This document shows positions 16,464 to 24,640 of a stretch of 64,000 nt of DNA, piece after piece (the stretch's first letter is position 1; each line of letters opens with the position of its first letter). The DNA is taken from NCBI RefSeq assembly GCF_037478005.1, contig NZ_CP144164.1, positions 3,968,001 to 4,032,000 on the forward strand. Reading direction: 5' to 3'. The stretch is from Alteromonas sp. M12. Lineage in GTDB: Bacteria; Pseudomonadota; Gammaproteobacteria; Enterobacterales; Alteromonadaceae. Both the position numbers and the translations under genes were made by a program. The notes beneath the pieces were generated by a model, which was given only the letters and a program-made list of their open reading frames with translations, was not told where the DNA came from and searched no databases.

Positions 16464-18755
16464 ATGAGACACCATAAACTAGCCCTCGCCATTGCAACAA
16501 CCTTGAGCTTGGGCTTATCGTCCATTTCTTATGCACAAGAAGATAGTGTTTTTGAAAAAATTCAAGTCACTGCAAAGAAAAAATCACAAGATTTACAAGA
16601 CGTAAGTGTCTCTGTTACCGCTTTTTCTGGTAATGCCCTTCGTGAGCTTAACATGACCGATAGTGTTGATATCTCTGCGCAAACCCCAGGGTTAAATATT
16701 GGTACACCGGTTGGAGAAGGTAATAACCCTTCAATTTCTCTGCGTGGTGTAGGGCTTAATGATTTCAATGATAACAATGAAGGACCAATAGCAGTATATC
16801 GCGATGAAGTATATCAATCAGCGATGCCAGGTCTAACCTTTCAGCTATTTGACTTAGAGCGAGTAGAAGTACTAAGAGGACCTCAAGGTACTCTATATGG
16901 TAGAAACGCAACCGGTGGTTTAGTCCACTTCATATCCGCAGAACCAACCGAAGACACTGAAGTTTTGTTTGATGTTACCGTTGCACAATACAATCAAATT
17001 AAGACGGAAGCGGCAGTAGGTGGCAGTTTAACTGACTCTATACAAGGAAGATTAGCGATTGCTACCAACAATCACGACGGCTATGTTGAAAATAGAATTG
17101 GTAAAGATGCAAATGAAGCTGACAGCCGAGCTTATCGCTTACAGTTAAACTTCAATATTACTGATGATTTTTCCGCACTGTTTAATATTCATGGTGGTAA
17201 ATCTAATACAAATGCTCCTCAATACCAGCATTTGGCATCGGATGACGGGACTGGAAATACAACCTCAGATTTTTACGGGTATGCGGATAACGATGGAGAT
17301 AACTTTGCTGGTGAATATAATCGACAAGGCGTGTTAGATATAGACTCAGATGGTGCCTCTTTAAAGTTAAACTGGGAAAATACTAATTATACGTTTACCT
17401 CTATCACAGCAATAGAGAATGTAGAAAAACTACATCAGGAAGATGCCGACGTCGGTCCTTATAGTGGACTAGTTCCTCAATTTTCATCGAAAAATGAACA
17501 ATTCAGTCAAGAGTTTAGATTAAGTGGTTCGGCAGAATCGTTCGATTGGATTGCAGGCGCCTATTATTTTGAAAATGAAGTCACAGGTGCTCTTGATTTA
17601 GATATTAACTATCCAGGCCCTCTCATCGATGCCATAACAGGCGCACCAGAAGGCACATTTGGCTCAGATCTAGTGCTTTTTGTGAATTACGATATTGACT
17701 ATGATCAAGATACGGAATCCTATGGCCTTTTTGGACAAATCGAAACACCACTAACCGATAAGCTGACCTTAACCCTTGGTTTACGTTATACATCAGAAGA
17801 CCGCAGCATGGATTATCAAAATCTAGCGACAACAAAACCTGACGCTGTTGTAAACTCATGTCTTATTCCAGCCGGAGATGTTTGTGGTTTAGTCGGTGAT
17901 TCAAGTTACCCTGGTACAGATTATTATTTTAACTTTACTGATCAAAATCCGACTGCAGCAGACCTAACAAGTATCGACGATGATAATATCTCAGGCCAAA
18001 TTGGGCTGGACTACAAAATTAGCAAAGATACCTTAGTATTCTTCAATATCGCTAATGGCTTTAAAAGTGGTGGGTTCAATGGCGGCTTTCTCGACTTCAC
18101 CGATGGCGTAACCGAAGAAGACGTAGCGTTTGACTCAGAAGAACTGACAAGCTATGAAGCTGGCATAAAAACCACCTTGGCCAGTGGCGATGTAAGAATT
18201 AACAGCAGTATCTTCTATTATGATTATAAAAATTATCAAGCTTTGACATTCGCTGGCTTAAGCCAATTTATCAATAATTCCGATGCGAAATTGCAGGGCC
18301 TAGATGTAGAAGTTACGTGGGTGCCTGGTGATGATTGGGATATTAAGCTTGGAGCTAGTTTACTGGATACAGAAATTGAAAGTGTGGTTGTGCGCGGTGT
18401 AGGCACAGTAGAAGATCGCGAAATGGTACTTGCGCCCAAGTATACAGTTAACGGTATAGTAAGATATCAGGCGACTGAGAAGATCTCTGCTCAATTGGAT
18501 TTCAATCTCCAGAGTGAGCAATTCTTCGACATCACAAATAGCGATATATCGAAAGAAAAATCATATACCGTTTTTAATGCGCGTCTTGGTTATCAAATAA
18601 ATGATAACTGGAAGGCTTCGGCTTTTGTTAAAAACTTAACCGATGAAGAATATAGAGTGTACTCATTTGATTTCACGCAAAGTGCTGGCTTTATCCAAGA
18701 GTTTTACGCCAGACCAAGATGGATGGGTGTAAACATTCAATATAATTATTACTAA
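16464..18755 (+). CDS. TonB-dependent receptor upstream of the amine dehydrogenase cluster
   Basis: Outer-membrane receptor of 763 aa. The signal peptide ends near SISYAQ, followed by a TonB-box-like FEKIQVTAKK, a plug with VEVLRGPQGTLYGRNATGG, and a barrel ending in an aromatic residue (NIQYNYY). AAGAAGG gives a ribosome-binding site 10 bp before the ATG. The gene is 129 bp from aauB on the same strand, so its ligand may be the amine substrate or a precursor. An inverted repeat (18791-18840) separates the two, so cotranscription is not certain. Acidic Asp/Asn-rich loops (residues about 270-300) could bind metal, but no canonical EF-hand was found. Confidence 0.87.
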   Translation: MRHHKLALAIATTLSLGLSSISYAQEDSVFEKIQVTAKKKSQDLQDVSVSVTAFSGNALRELNMTDSVDISAQTPGLNIGTPVGEGNNPSISLRGVGLNDFNDNNEGPIAVYRDEVYQSAMPGLTFQLFDLERVEVLRGPQGTLYGRNATGGLVHFISAEPTEDTEVLFDVTVAQYNQIKTEAAVGGSLTDSIQGRLAIATNNHDGYVENRIGKDANEADSRAYRLQLNFNITDDFSALFNIHGGKSNTNAPQYQHLASDDGTGNTTSDFYGYADNDGDNFAGEYNRQGVLDIDSDGASLKLNWENTNYTFTSITAIENVEKLHQEDADVGPYSGLVPQFSSKNEQFSQEFRLSGSAESFDWIAGAYYFENEVTGALDLDINYPGPLIDAITGAPEGTFGSDLVLFVNYDIDYDQDTESYGLFGQIETPLTDKLTLTLGLRYTSEDRSMDYQNLATTKPDAVVNSCLIPAGDVCGLVGDSSYPGTDYYFNFTDQNPTAADLTSIDDDNISGQIGLDYKISKDTLVFFNIANGFKSGGFNGGFLDFTDGVTEEDVAFDSEELTSYEAGIKTTLASGDVRINSSIFYYDYKNYQALTFAGLSQFINNSDAKLQGLDVEVTWVPGDDWDIKLGASLLDTEIESVVVRGVGTVEDREMVLAPKYTVNGIVRYQATEKISAQLDFNLQSEQFFDITNSDISKEKSYTVFNARLGYQINDNWKASAFVKNLTDEEYRVYSFDFTQSAGFIQEFYARPRWMGVNIQYNYY

Positions 18756-18790
18756 AAAGGACGTAAATAATAGATTTGAAAAACGATATA

Positions 18791-18840
18791 TTAACGGGTG
18801 ATGTTTGATAACTTCAAAACAAGATCGGTTCACCCGTTAA
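18791..18840. repeat. Inverted repeat between the receptor gene and aauB
   Basis: TTAACGGGTGA (18791-18801) and TCACCCGTTAA (18830-18840) are perfect 11-bp inverted copies separated by 28 nt, 44 bp before aauB. There is no T-run. It may be an operator for a dimeric regulator or a weak terminator/attenuator. Confidence 0.5.
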
Positions 18841-18884
18841 ATCGCAAATAAATAAAACATAGCTGCGGTTAGGATTAAAACAAT

Positions 18885-20147
18885 ATGTTTATGAACATAA
18901 AGCTCTCCAAAATACTACTAAATAGCGTCGTAATTTCAGTATTTGTGACTGGTTGTACAACTAGTTCAGATATGACGCAAGAAGAACCAATGGTCAACTC
19001 AAATGCGACGCAAGACAGTGCCACAAGCACTATAAAAGTAGACCCCAGTTTACCTCCGTTACCAATCGAAAAAACCGGTAAAATCGAAGTTTTGCCAGCC
19101 AAGTACCCTGAAAGCTGGATGTTTGTAGACGAATCAAGTTTTACCAGTATGTTCGGCGGCAAAGTCATCATTTTAGACATAAATGAGCCGAAACAATCCA
19201 AACGAATAAAAGGAACAGCAGATAAAAATTTATTAGGTAATTTTGCTGCTGCAAAAACACGACCTGAATTCTACATTGTAGAGTCTTTTCACTCTCGCGG
19301 TAGTCGAGGCCCGAAGATAGATGTGCTCGCTATATATGACAAAGTGACCCTAACACCAATCAAAGAAATCACTTTAGAACATACTCGACTGCAGTCTCTG
19401 CCAAGACGAGATGCTGTTACACTGTCGGCCGACGAGAAATTTCTATATATCGCTAATTTTAGCCCTGCAGCATCTTTCACAGTGGTTAATTTAGACACCC
19501 ACGAGGTTGTTGGAACAGTAGGAACTCCAGGCTGTGTTTTGCCCTTCCCCACTGGAAAATATAGCGTGACATCAATATGCAGCAATGGCAGTTTGCTGAC
19601 CACAATCTTAGATGAAAATGGCCTAAAGTCTTCTCAACAACGAGTCGCTCCATTTTTTGATACCGATAAAACACCTATTTTTGAACGCCCCGCATATATC
19701 GATAATATCGCCTACTTCCCTAGTTTCGAAGGCGAAATTCACGCAATCGATTTATCTGCCGAAGTAGCTACTTACAAAGGAAAGTGGAGCCTTGTTACTG
19801 AGCAAGAAAAAGCAGCAGGTTGGAGACCAGGGGGATTGGCCATTGCCGACACTGATGAACAAGGCTTAATGTATGTGGTAATGAATCCTAACGGATTCGA
19901 TGGCTCACAAACCCATGGCGGCGAGCAAATATGGGTATTTGATGTTAAAACTCAATCGCGTATTGCTGCAATCGATGCACCTAACTGGGCGGTATCCGTT
20001 GCCGTAACTCGAGGTAAAGATCCTTTATTGGTAGTGACAAACGGAGAAATGAATCTAGACATCATTAATCCCAAAACAGGCGAACTAGTTAAAACCATTA
20101 GTGACTTTGGAAACATCACACCAATCATCATTCATAAGGCTTATTAA
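18885..20147 (+). CDS. aauB: Amine dehydrogenase large (beta-propeller) subunit
   Basis: Heavy subunit (420 aa) of a quinohemoprotein-free, TTQ-type periplasmic amine dehydrogenase, which oxidises a primary amine to aldehyde plus ammonia. The seven-bladed propeller shows in repeated blades such as SADEKFLYIANFSPAASFTV, VNLDTHEVVGTVGTPGC and IWVFDVKTQSRIAAIDAPNW. Assignment rests mainly on these blades plus the following aauE-D-A genes. Oddly, the N terminus (VVISVFVTGC, Cys24) fits a lipobox, suggesting a lipid-anchored subunit; known MADH and AADH large subunits are soluble. The stop overlaps the next start by one base (TAATG). Start ATG 18885 or ATG 18891. Confidence 0.85.
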   Translation: MFMNIKLSKILLNSVVISVFVTGCTTSSDMTQEEPMVNSNATQDSATSTIKVDPSLPPLPIEKTGKIEVLPAKYPESWMFVDESSFTSMFGGKVIILDINEPKQSKRIKGTADKNLLGNFAAAKTRPEFYIVESFHSRGSRGPKIDVLAIYDKVTLTPIKEITLEHTRLQSLPRRDAVTLSADEKFLYIANFSPAASFTVVNLDTHEVVGTVGTPGCVLPFPTGKYSVTSICSNGSLLTTILDENGLKSSQQRVAPFFDTDKTPIFERPAYIDNIAYFPSFEGEIHAIDLSAEVATYKGKWSLVTEQEKAAGWRPGGLAIADTDEQGLMYVVMNPNGFDGSQTHGGEQIWVFDVKTQSRIAAIDAPNWAVSVAVTRGKDPLLVVTNGEMNLDIINPKTGELVKTISDFGNITPIIIHKAY

Positions 20148-20686
20148 TGAATGTTTTTAACTTTTTATCTGACGCTATCGCATTGTTTTTTATGTGGCTA
20201 TTTGTGCGAGCAGCCATCCATAAATTACAAGCAAGTAATCGCGAATATTACAAACAACTCTTTGCTGACTATGGTGTAACTAAACCAAAGCTAGCATCTG
20301 CATTGAGTTACGTCTTGGGCGCGCTAGAACTAATAATTGCGGTTGCGCTTATATTTGAAGCGACCCGTACAAACGCTTCAATTATTGCCGCGTTGCTGTT
20401 GAGTATTTATCTAACAGGCATGGCCATCCAGCTTATTCAGGGAAAACGAGATATCAACTGTGGATGCAGCGGTCCAAATTCTCACATAAAAGTCAGTTGG
20501 CCTTTAATCTTAAGGAACGCAGTTTTAGTTCCATTAGTATTAATTTGTACTTTGCCAACAGCTGGATTTGCATCATCACTCTGGTTCGCCGTGCTAATGA
20601 CGGGGGCGTTTCTAATTTTAACTTATTCTTGCGTTGAGAACTTAATCGCTAATGCGCAAAAAATTTCTATATTGAGGACCAACTAA
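20147..20686 (+). CDS. aauE: Amine dehydrogenase accessory membrane protein (MauE family)
   Basis: Inner-membrane protein of 179 aa with about four hydrophobic helices, of the MauE/DoxX-like type. The Cys pair in DINCGCSGPN (about residues 102-105) is the family hallmark, thought to work with MauD in forming the many disulfides of the small subunit. Overlaps aauB and aauD by one base on each side (TAATG), so translation is probably coupled. Confidence 0.85.
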   Translation: MNVFNFLSDAIALFFMWLFVRAAIHKLQASNREYYKQLFADYGVTKPKLASALSYVLGALELIIAVALIFEATRTNASIIAALLLSIYLTGMAIQLIQGKRDINCGCSGPNSHIKVSWPLILRNAVLVPLVLICTLPTAGFASSLWFAVLMTGAFLILTYSCVENLIANAQKISILRTN

Positions 20687-21306
20687 TGGACTTTATTACT
20701 GTTTCAAATAGTGTGTTGTGGATAATTGTTATTCTACAATCGATTGTAATATTTGCTTTGATCCGACAAGTAGGAGTGCTGTTTGAGCGCGTGGCTCCAG
20801 CAGGTGCACTAGCGATCAATCAAACTCTGGAAGTAGGTGCACCCGCGCCTAATTTAAGCCTGCAAACCTTATCCTCTGCGCTTGTGGATGTTGGTGGAAA
20901 GTCACCATCGTATAAATCGCAATTATTATTTTTTGTATCTCCAGACTGCCCTGTATGTAAGAGCTTGTTACCCGCACTGAAATCTGCCGCTAAATCAGAA
21001 AAATCGTGGATAGATCTTATTTTGGCCAGTGATGGTAAGCAACAAGACCACGCCGGTTTTGTGAAGCAATATGGACTTTCTGATTACCCCTACATAGTGT
21101 CTGAGTTGTTAGGGAAATCTTACGGTGTAGCTAAACTACCCTATGCGGTGGTTATCGATGAATTGGGCAATGTTGCATCTATGGGGATCATCAATTCCAG
21201 AGAGCATTTAGATAGCTTATTTGAAGCTAAAGAGCGAAAAATAGCGTCAATCCAAGATTTCATGCAAGGCCAACAAGCCGAAGAACAGTTTGTGGAGGTT
21301 AAATAA
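20686..21306 (+). CDS. aauD: Amine dehydrogenase maturation thioredoxin-like protein (MauD family)
   Basis: Membrane-anchored thioredoxin-fold protein of 206 aa. It has one N-terminal helix (about residues 10-30), then a periplasmic domain with redox motif C88-P-V-C91 in SPDCPVCKSLLP and a cis-Pro loop (KLPYAVVIDELGN). MauD/AauD proteins are needed for correct disulfide formation in, and stability of, the cysteine-rich small subunit. The gene overlaps aauE by one base and ends two bases before the aauA start; the aauA Shine-Dalgarno lies inside its 3' end. Confidence 0.88.
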   Translation: MDFITVSNSVLWIIVILQSIVIFALIRQVGVLFERVAPAGALAINQTLEVGAPAPNLSLQTLSSALVDVGGKSPSYKSQLLFFVSPDCPVCKSLLPALKSAAKSEKSWIDLILASDGKQQDHAGFVKQYGLSDYPYIVSELLGKSYGVAKLPYAVVIDELGNVASMGIINSREHLDSLFEAKERKIASIQDFMQGQQAEEQFVEVK

Positions 21307-21307
21307 A

Positions 21308-21820
21308 ATGAAATTTTTAGACCGAATGTTTGAAAAAAAGGCACGTGAGTTAGCACAAACCAACGGAAGACGAGGATTGCTAAAAAAGCTTGGAGCGACT
21401 TTAGTAGGTGCAAGTGCTATTCCATTGCTTCCCGTTGCCAGAGCAGCCGAACCAAAAGGACTCCCGCAAGAAGTCGGCGATCCTGGTAGCTGTGACTATT
21501 GGCGCTATTGTGCTGTAGACGGATTTTTGTGTGAATGTTGTGGCGGCTCGACTAATTCTTGCCCTCCTGGTACTGAAATGTCACCTATTACCTGGATTGG
21601 CACTTGTACTAACCCTGTGGATGGCCGTAATTATGTGATTTCTTACAACGATTGCTGTGGCAAAACTCAGTGCAATACCTGCTTATGTCAACGAGACGAA
21701 GGCGACCGCCCATTATATCGTTCAGACAAATCTAACGACGTGAACTGGTGTTTAGGTGCTAGCAGTTCTGTGTATCACTGTTCAACCGCAATCGTGGTTG
21801 GTATCGCGTTTGATAAGTAA
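21308..21820 (+). CDS. aauA: TTQ-bearing amine dehydrogenase small subunit
   Basis: Catalytic light subunit of 170 aa. The start ATG 21308 is 9 bp after GGAGG (21294-21298). A twin-arginine signal (NGRRGLLKKLGATLVGASA) precedes the mature domain. The two tryptophans that form tryptophan tryptophylquinone are Trp96 (SPITWIGTC) and Trp147 (NDVNWCLGA). Their spacing of 51 equals that of Paracoccus MADH (57/108) and A. faecalis AADH (109/160). The catalytic Asp is Asp115 (YNDCCGK). Ser159 sits at the position of the active-site Thr and at the AADH spacing (12 after the second Trp, against 14 in MADH). There are 14 Cys after the signal; Paracoccus MADH has 12 as I recall it. These points favour the aromatic-amine type. 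Confidence 0.9.
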   Translation: MKFLDRMFEKKARELAQTNGRRGLLKKLGATLVGASAIPLLPVARAAEPKGLPQEVGDPGSCDYWRYCAVDGFLCECCGGSTNSCPPGTEMSPITWIGTCTNPVDGRNYVISYNDCCGKTQCNTCLCQRDEGDRPLYRSDKSNDVNWCLGASSSVYHCSTAIVVGIAFDK

Positions 21821-21826
21821 ATGTAG

Positions 21827-22276
21827 ATGAAAAAACATCTTAGTCGTCTGCTGTGGTTTTGTTGTTTATTTGGCTTTACTTGCAATGCCGAAGAGGCCGT
21901 TAATGAAGCTAGAGCATTGTTTAACTACCAAATGTTATGCCAAGGCTGTCACGTCGGTGATGGCAGCGGAGGAAAAGATGTGCCCAATATGAATGGCGCA
22001 GTTGGGATATTTTTAAATAGTGCCGAAGGACGTGAATACCTGATTAAAGTGCCCGGCGCAGCCAATAGTGCGTTGGACAATAAGGAGCTTGCGGAATTGA
22101 TGAACTGGATGATACCCGTCATGGGAAAAGACAGTGTTCCAGATGACTTTGTGCCCTACACCGAACAAGAAGTCGAAACATTACGACAAGAACCATTAAT
22201 GGAAGTTGTGGATCATAGAGCTAAGTTGCTTGAGCAAATTTTAGATAAAAGCACTTCAATCACAACGACAAATTAA
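21827..22276 (+). CDS. Periplasmic monoheme cytochrome c
   Basis: Class I-like cytochrome c of 149 aa: signal peptide ending near TCNAEE, one heme site C38-Q-G-C-H42, and methionines in WMIPVMGKD as axial-ligand candidates. It starts 6 bp after aauA. In the Alcaligenes faecalis aau cluster the gene after aauA (orf-2) also encodes a small monoheme cytochrome c, so it is likely an electron acceptor of the dehydrogenase. No azurin or amicyanin gene is present here. Confidence 0.85.
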   Translation: MKKHLSRLLWFCCLFGFTCNAEEAVNEARALFNYQMLCQGCHVGDGSGGKDVPNMNGAVGIFLNSAEGREYLIKVPGAANSALDNKELAELMNWMIPVMGKDSVPDDFVPYTEQEVETLRQEPLMEVVDHRAKLLEQILDKSTSITTTN

Positions 22277-22296
22277 ACACCTTTTGAGAACTAATA

Positions 22297-22881
22297 ATGA
22301 TGAAAATTCCCTTAAAAAATGTGTGTATGAATATAGCAATGTTAATCAGTTTCAGTTTGCTAACGGCGCAAACTTTTGCCGCCGAAGATATGGAATCCTT
22401 AACGACTAGCTGTGCTGCTTGCCATGGAGAAAATGGATTGGCGACGACCAATGAATGGCCAAATTTAGCGGGGCAAAAACAAGGTTACCTGTTGGCGCAA
22501 TTAAAAGCCTTCAAAGAGGGGAGCCGAGAAAATGTGCTGATGACGGGTCTATTGACGAATATCTCGGATCAAGATTTGACGAAAATCGCCCAGTATTATT
22601 CTAAATTACCTTTCGAAAAAGCCCAGTCCCAATCCATTAACCTAGATGGACAAAACGTGCGCGCTAATTGCCTGTCATGTCATGGAATGACAGGCAATAC
22701 TATTAACGATACCTGGCCTAATTTAGCCGGTCAAAATAAAGGTTATCTTTTACAACAACTTAAAGACTTCAGTAGCAACAAAAGACATTCAATCATTATG
22801 AACGTAATTGCTAGCGAGTTGACCGAACAACAAATGAAAGATGTTGCCGAGTATTATGAACAAGTAGGTACGGTGCAATAA
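22297..22881 (+). CDS. Diheme cytochrome c4-like protein
   Basis: Periplasmic protein of 194 aa made of two homologous cytochrome c domains, with heme sites C39-A-A-C-H43 and C125-L-S-C-H129. Each is followed by a WPNLAGQ(K/N)(Q/K)GYL motif and a YY(S/E) pattern, the usual c4 layout. The signal peptide ends near TFAAED. It lies 20 bp after the monoheme cytochrome gene and is probably in the same operon, passing electrons from the amine dehydrogenase or monoheme protein to a terminal oxidase. Confidence 0.87.
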   Translation: MMKIPLKNVCMNIAMLISFSLLTAQTFAAEDMESLTTSCAACHGENGLATTNEWPNLAGQKQGYLLAQLKAFKEGSRENVLMTGLLTNISDQDLTKIAQYYSKLPFEKAQSQSINLDGQNVRANCLSCHGMTGNTINDTWPNLAGQNKGYLLQQLKDFSSNKRHSIIMNVIASELTEQQMKDVAEYYEQVGTVQ

Positions 22882-23239
22882 AGTATGCAACATATTCCGT
22901 CAAGAAATAAAATCTAGAACCTCCATAACAATGCTAGTGTTTTTCACCATTTAATTGATGCCCAAAAACAAAATAAAGGTGAAGAAACGATTCTGGTATG
23001 TTCTTTTTACTTATAGGTGAATAGGTGAATAGGCGATGAACTCAGTAAATTAGGCAAGCGTTCATAATCAATCAGTGTTAATACTTATTTGTGTCAATGT
23101 TTTTAACAGATTACTTAGCTCGCTATACAAACAAAATCTAAGTATTTGATATTTAATAATTTAAATAGTGATTCATTTTATGCTTAGTTAAGATTGGATA
23201 GTTAAATTTATAACTTCACTTATAAAGAGAACATATAAA
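22882..23239. other. Intergenic, no gene seen
   Basis: 358 bp between the cytochrome operon and the PEP-CTERM gene. It is AT-rich, with no ORF, RNA or clear terminator recognised. No mauG, mauF, mauM/N or hemE-like gene follows the cluster. Confidence 0.6.
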
Positions 23240-23857
23240 ATGAATAAATTAATAGCTGGTTTAAGTTTTATCTTTTTCAGTAGCTTTGCTACTGCAACCA
23301 TTATCAATTTTGATACTGACGCAAATGGTGTGGCGATTGCGGCTAATACACCTATCACCAATCAATATCAAAGCCTTGGTGTGACCTTTGCTGGTTTTGA
23401 AGATGGCGTTTTAGCTGACATTGCGGCCGCCCCCGATCCAGACGGCGTGACTGCCCCAAGCTCACCTAATGTATTAACGAACTGTGCTAATGCAAATCTT
23501 GGATGTCCAGGAAATCGTGCTGATATAGTGGAGATTTTATTTGCATCAAGTGCTTCGAATATATCTCTAATGCTTGATACTTTAGGTAGTTCATCAGTTA
23601 CCTTTAACTTATTTGATATGAATGATTTATTGATTGAAACTCAGTCTATTACCTCAGGATTATTCTCTGCTTATGTTCCTGTCTCTTTTGCCGCCACGGG
23701 CGTTAAAAGAATTGAAGGTCTTCAGCCCGCTGATGGTTGGGCATGGGCTATGGACGATTTGAGCTTTGATGCTGCAGACGTACCCGAACCTAGTAGCTTA
23801 GCACTTATGTCTTTAATTGTACTTTGCCTAGGTTTCGCTCGTAAAAGAGCCAGCTAG
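23240..23857 (+). CDS. PEP-CTERM sorting-domain protein
   Basis: Exported protein of 205 aa with an N-terminal signal (ends near ATATI). A beta-rich domain reads like a carbohydrate-binding/jelly-roll fold (INFDTDANG, WAWAMDDLSFD). The C-terminal tripartite tail has VPEPSS, a hydrophobic helix and ARKRAS. PEP-CTERM proteins are handled by exosortase and usually reach the outer surface or exopolysaccharide; no exosortase gene lies in the window. It is monocistronic, with a weak ribosome site AAAGAGAA. Function is unknown. Confidence 0.85.
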   Translation: MNKLIAGLSFIFFSSFATATIINFDTDANGVAIAANTPITNQYQSLGVTFAGFEDGVLADIAAAPDPDGVTAPSSPNVLTNCANANLGCPGNRADIVEILFASSASNISLMLDTLGSSSVTFNLFDMNDLLIETQSITSGLFSAYVPVSFAATGVKRIEGLQPADGWAWAMDDLSFDAADVPEPSSLALMSLIVLCLGFARKRAS

Positions 23858-24109
23858 AAAATTCTTTACAAGGTTAGCTATCAATTAATTTGATCGCTAA
23901 CCTTATTACTTTTGCCCCCATCGAGCCCACTATTATTAGTTATTACATCGAAGCTTTGTCAAAATATCTGTTCTAAATTTCAACTGACAAATTGAATTCA
24001 CTTTAATAAAACGAGGCGCCAAGTTCTGCGACTCTGTAAAGATAACCTTTCACGAAATTGAAAAAACAACGGTCCCATTGAGAAAGACCGCTGTTTACAT
24101 AAGATAATA

Positions 24110-24472
24110 TTAACGACGTTTGAAGGGTGGGCTGCCGCGGAAGTTGGCAGATTTCCTATTGCCAGTAAGCTCAAATTGAGCAACATCATCAATTGGGACA
24201 CACTCTATAGATCGTTTATAGGGAGGTTTACTGCGCATTGACACAGTTATTCTGTTTACACACTGTTGCTCACTACTTTCTGCCTTAAATTGCACGACAT
24301 CGTATTTTTTTGCTTCTACAAATGAACGCTTGAATGGTGGTTTACCATAATGATCTACAACCATCACTTTTGTGCTATTCGCTTCCTCATTTAAAGGAGA
24401 GGCTGCATTAGAAGCAAACGAGAGCATTGAAAGTGGCGAGAATACAATAAAAGGCAAAATGTTTTTTTTCAT
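24110..24472 (-). CDS. Small exported protein with PPFKR repeats
   Basis: Hypothetical protein of 120 aa with a signal peptide (ends near SNAASP). The mature part has a degenerate repeat: GKPPFKRSFVEAKKYDVVQF, then SKPPYKRSIECVPIDDVAQF, then a final GSPPFKRR that ends the protein. So there are two copies of [G/S]-K-P-P-[F/Y]-K-R-S followed about 8 residues later by D-V-[V/A]-Q-F, and a truncated third. It has two Cys, is basic, and shows a good GAGGA ribosome site. No known family was recognised. It sits next to REP array 2. Confidence 0.7.
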   Translation of the reverse strand: MKKNILPFIVFSPLSMLSFASNAASPLNEEANSTKVMVVDHYGKPPFKRSFVEAKKYDVVQFKAESSEQQCVNRITVSMRSKPPYKRSIECVPIDDVAQFELTGNRKSANFRGSPPFKRR

Positions 24473-24640
24473 AAAGTGTCCTCAATTAAATTAAAAAATA
24501 CATTAAACACCGTGAATTTTAACCTTTGTTAAATAAAAATTAACTCAAACCAGTGATAGCTATTGACTATCAACATCGAGGATATTACTAGAAAAAATTG
24601 ATAACCTGAGTTGTATATTCTTCATCCTCGCCCCCCACCT

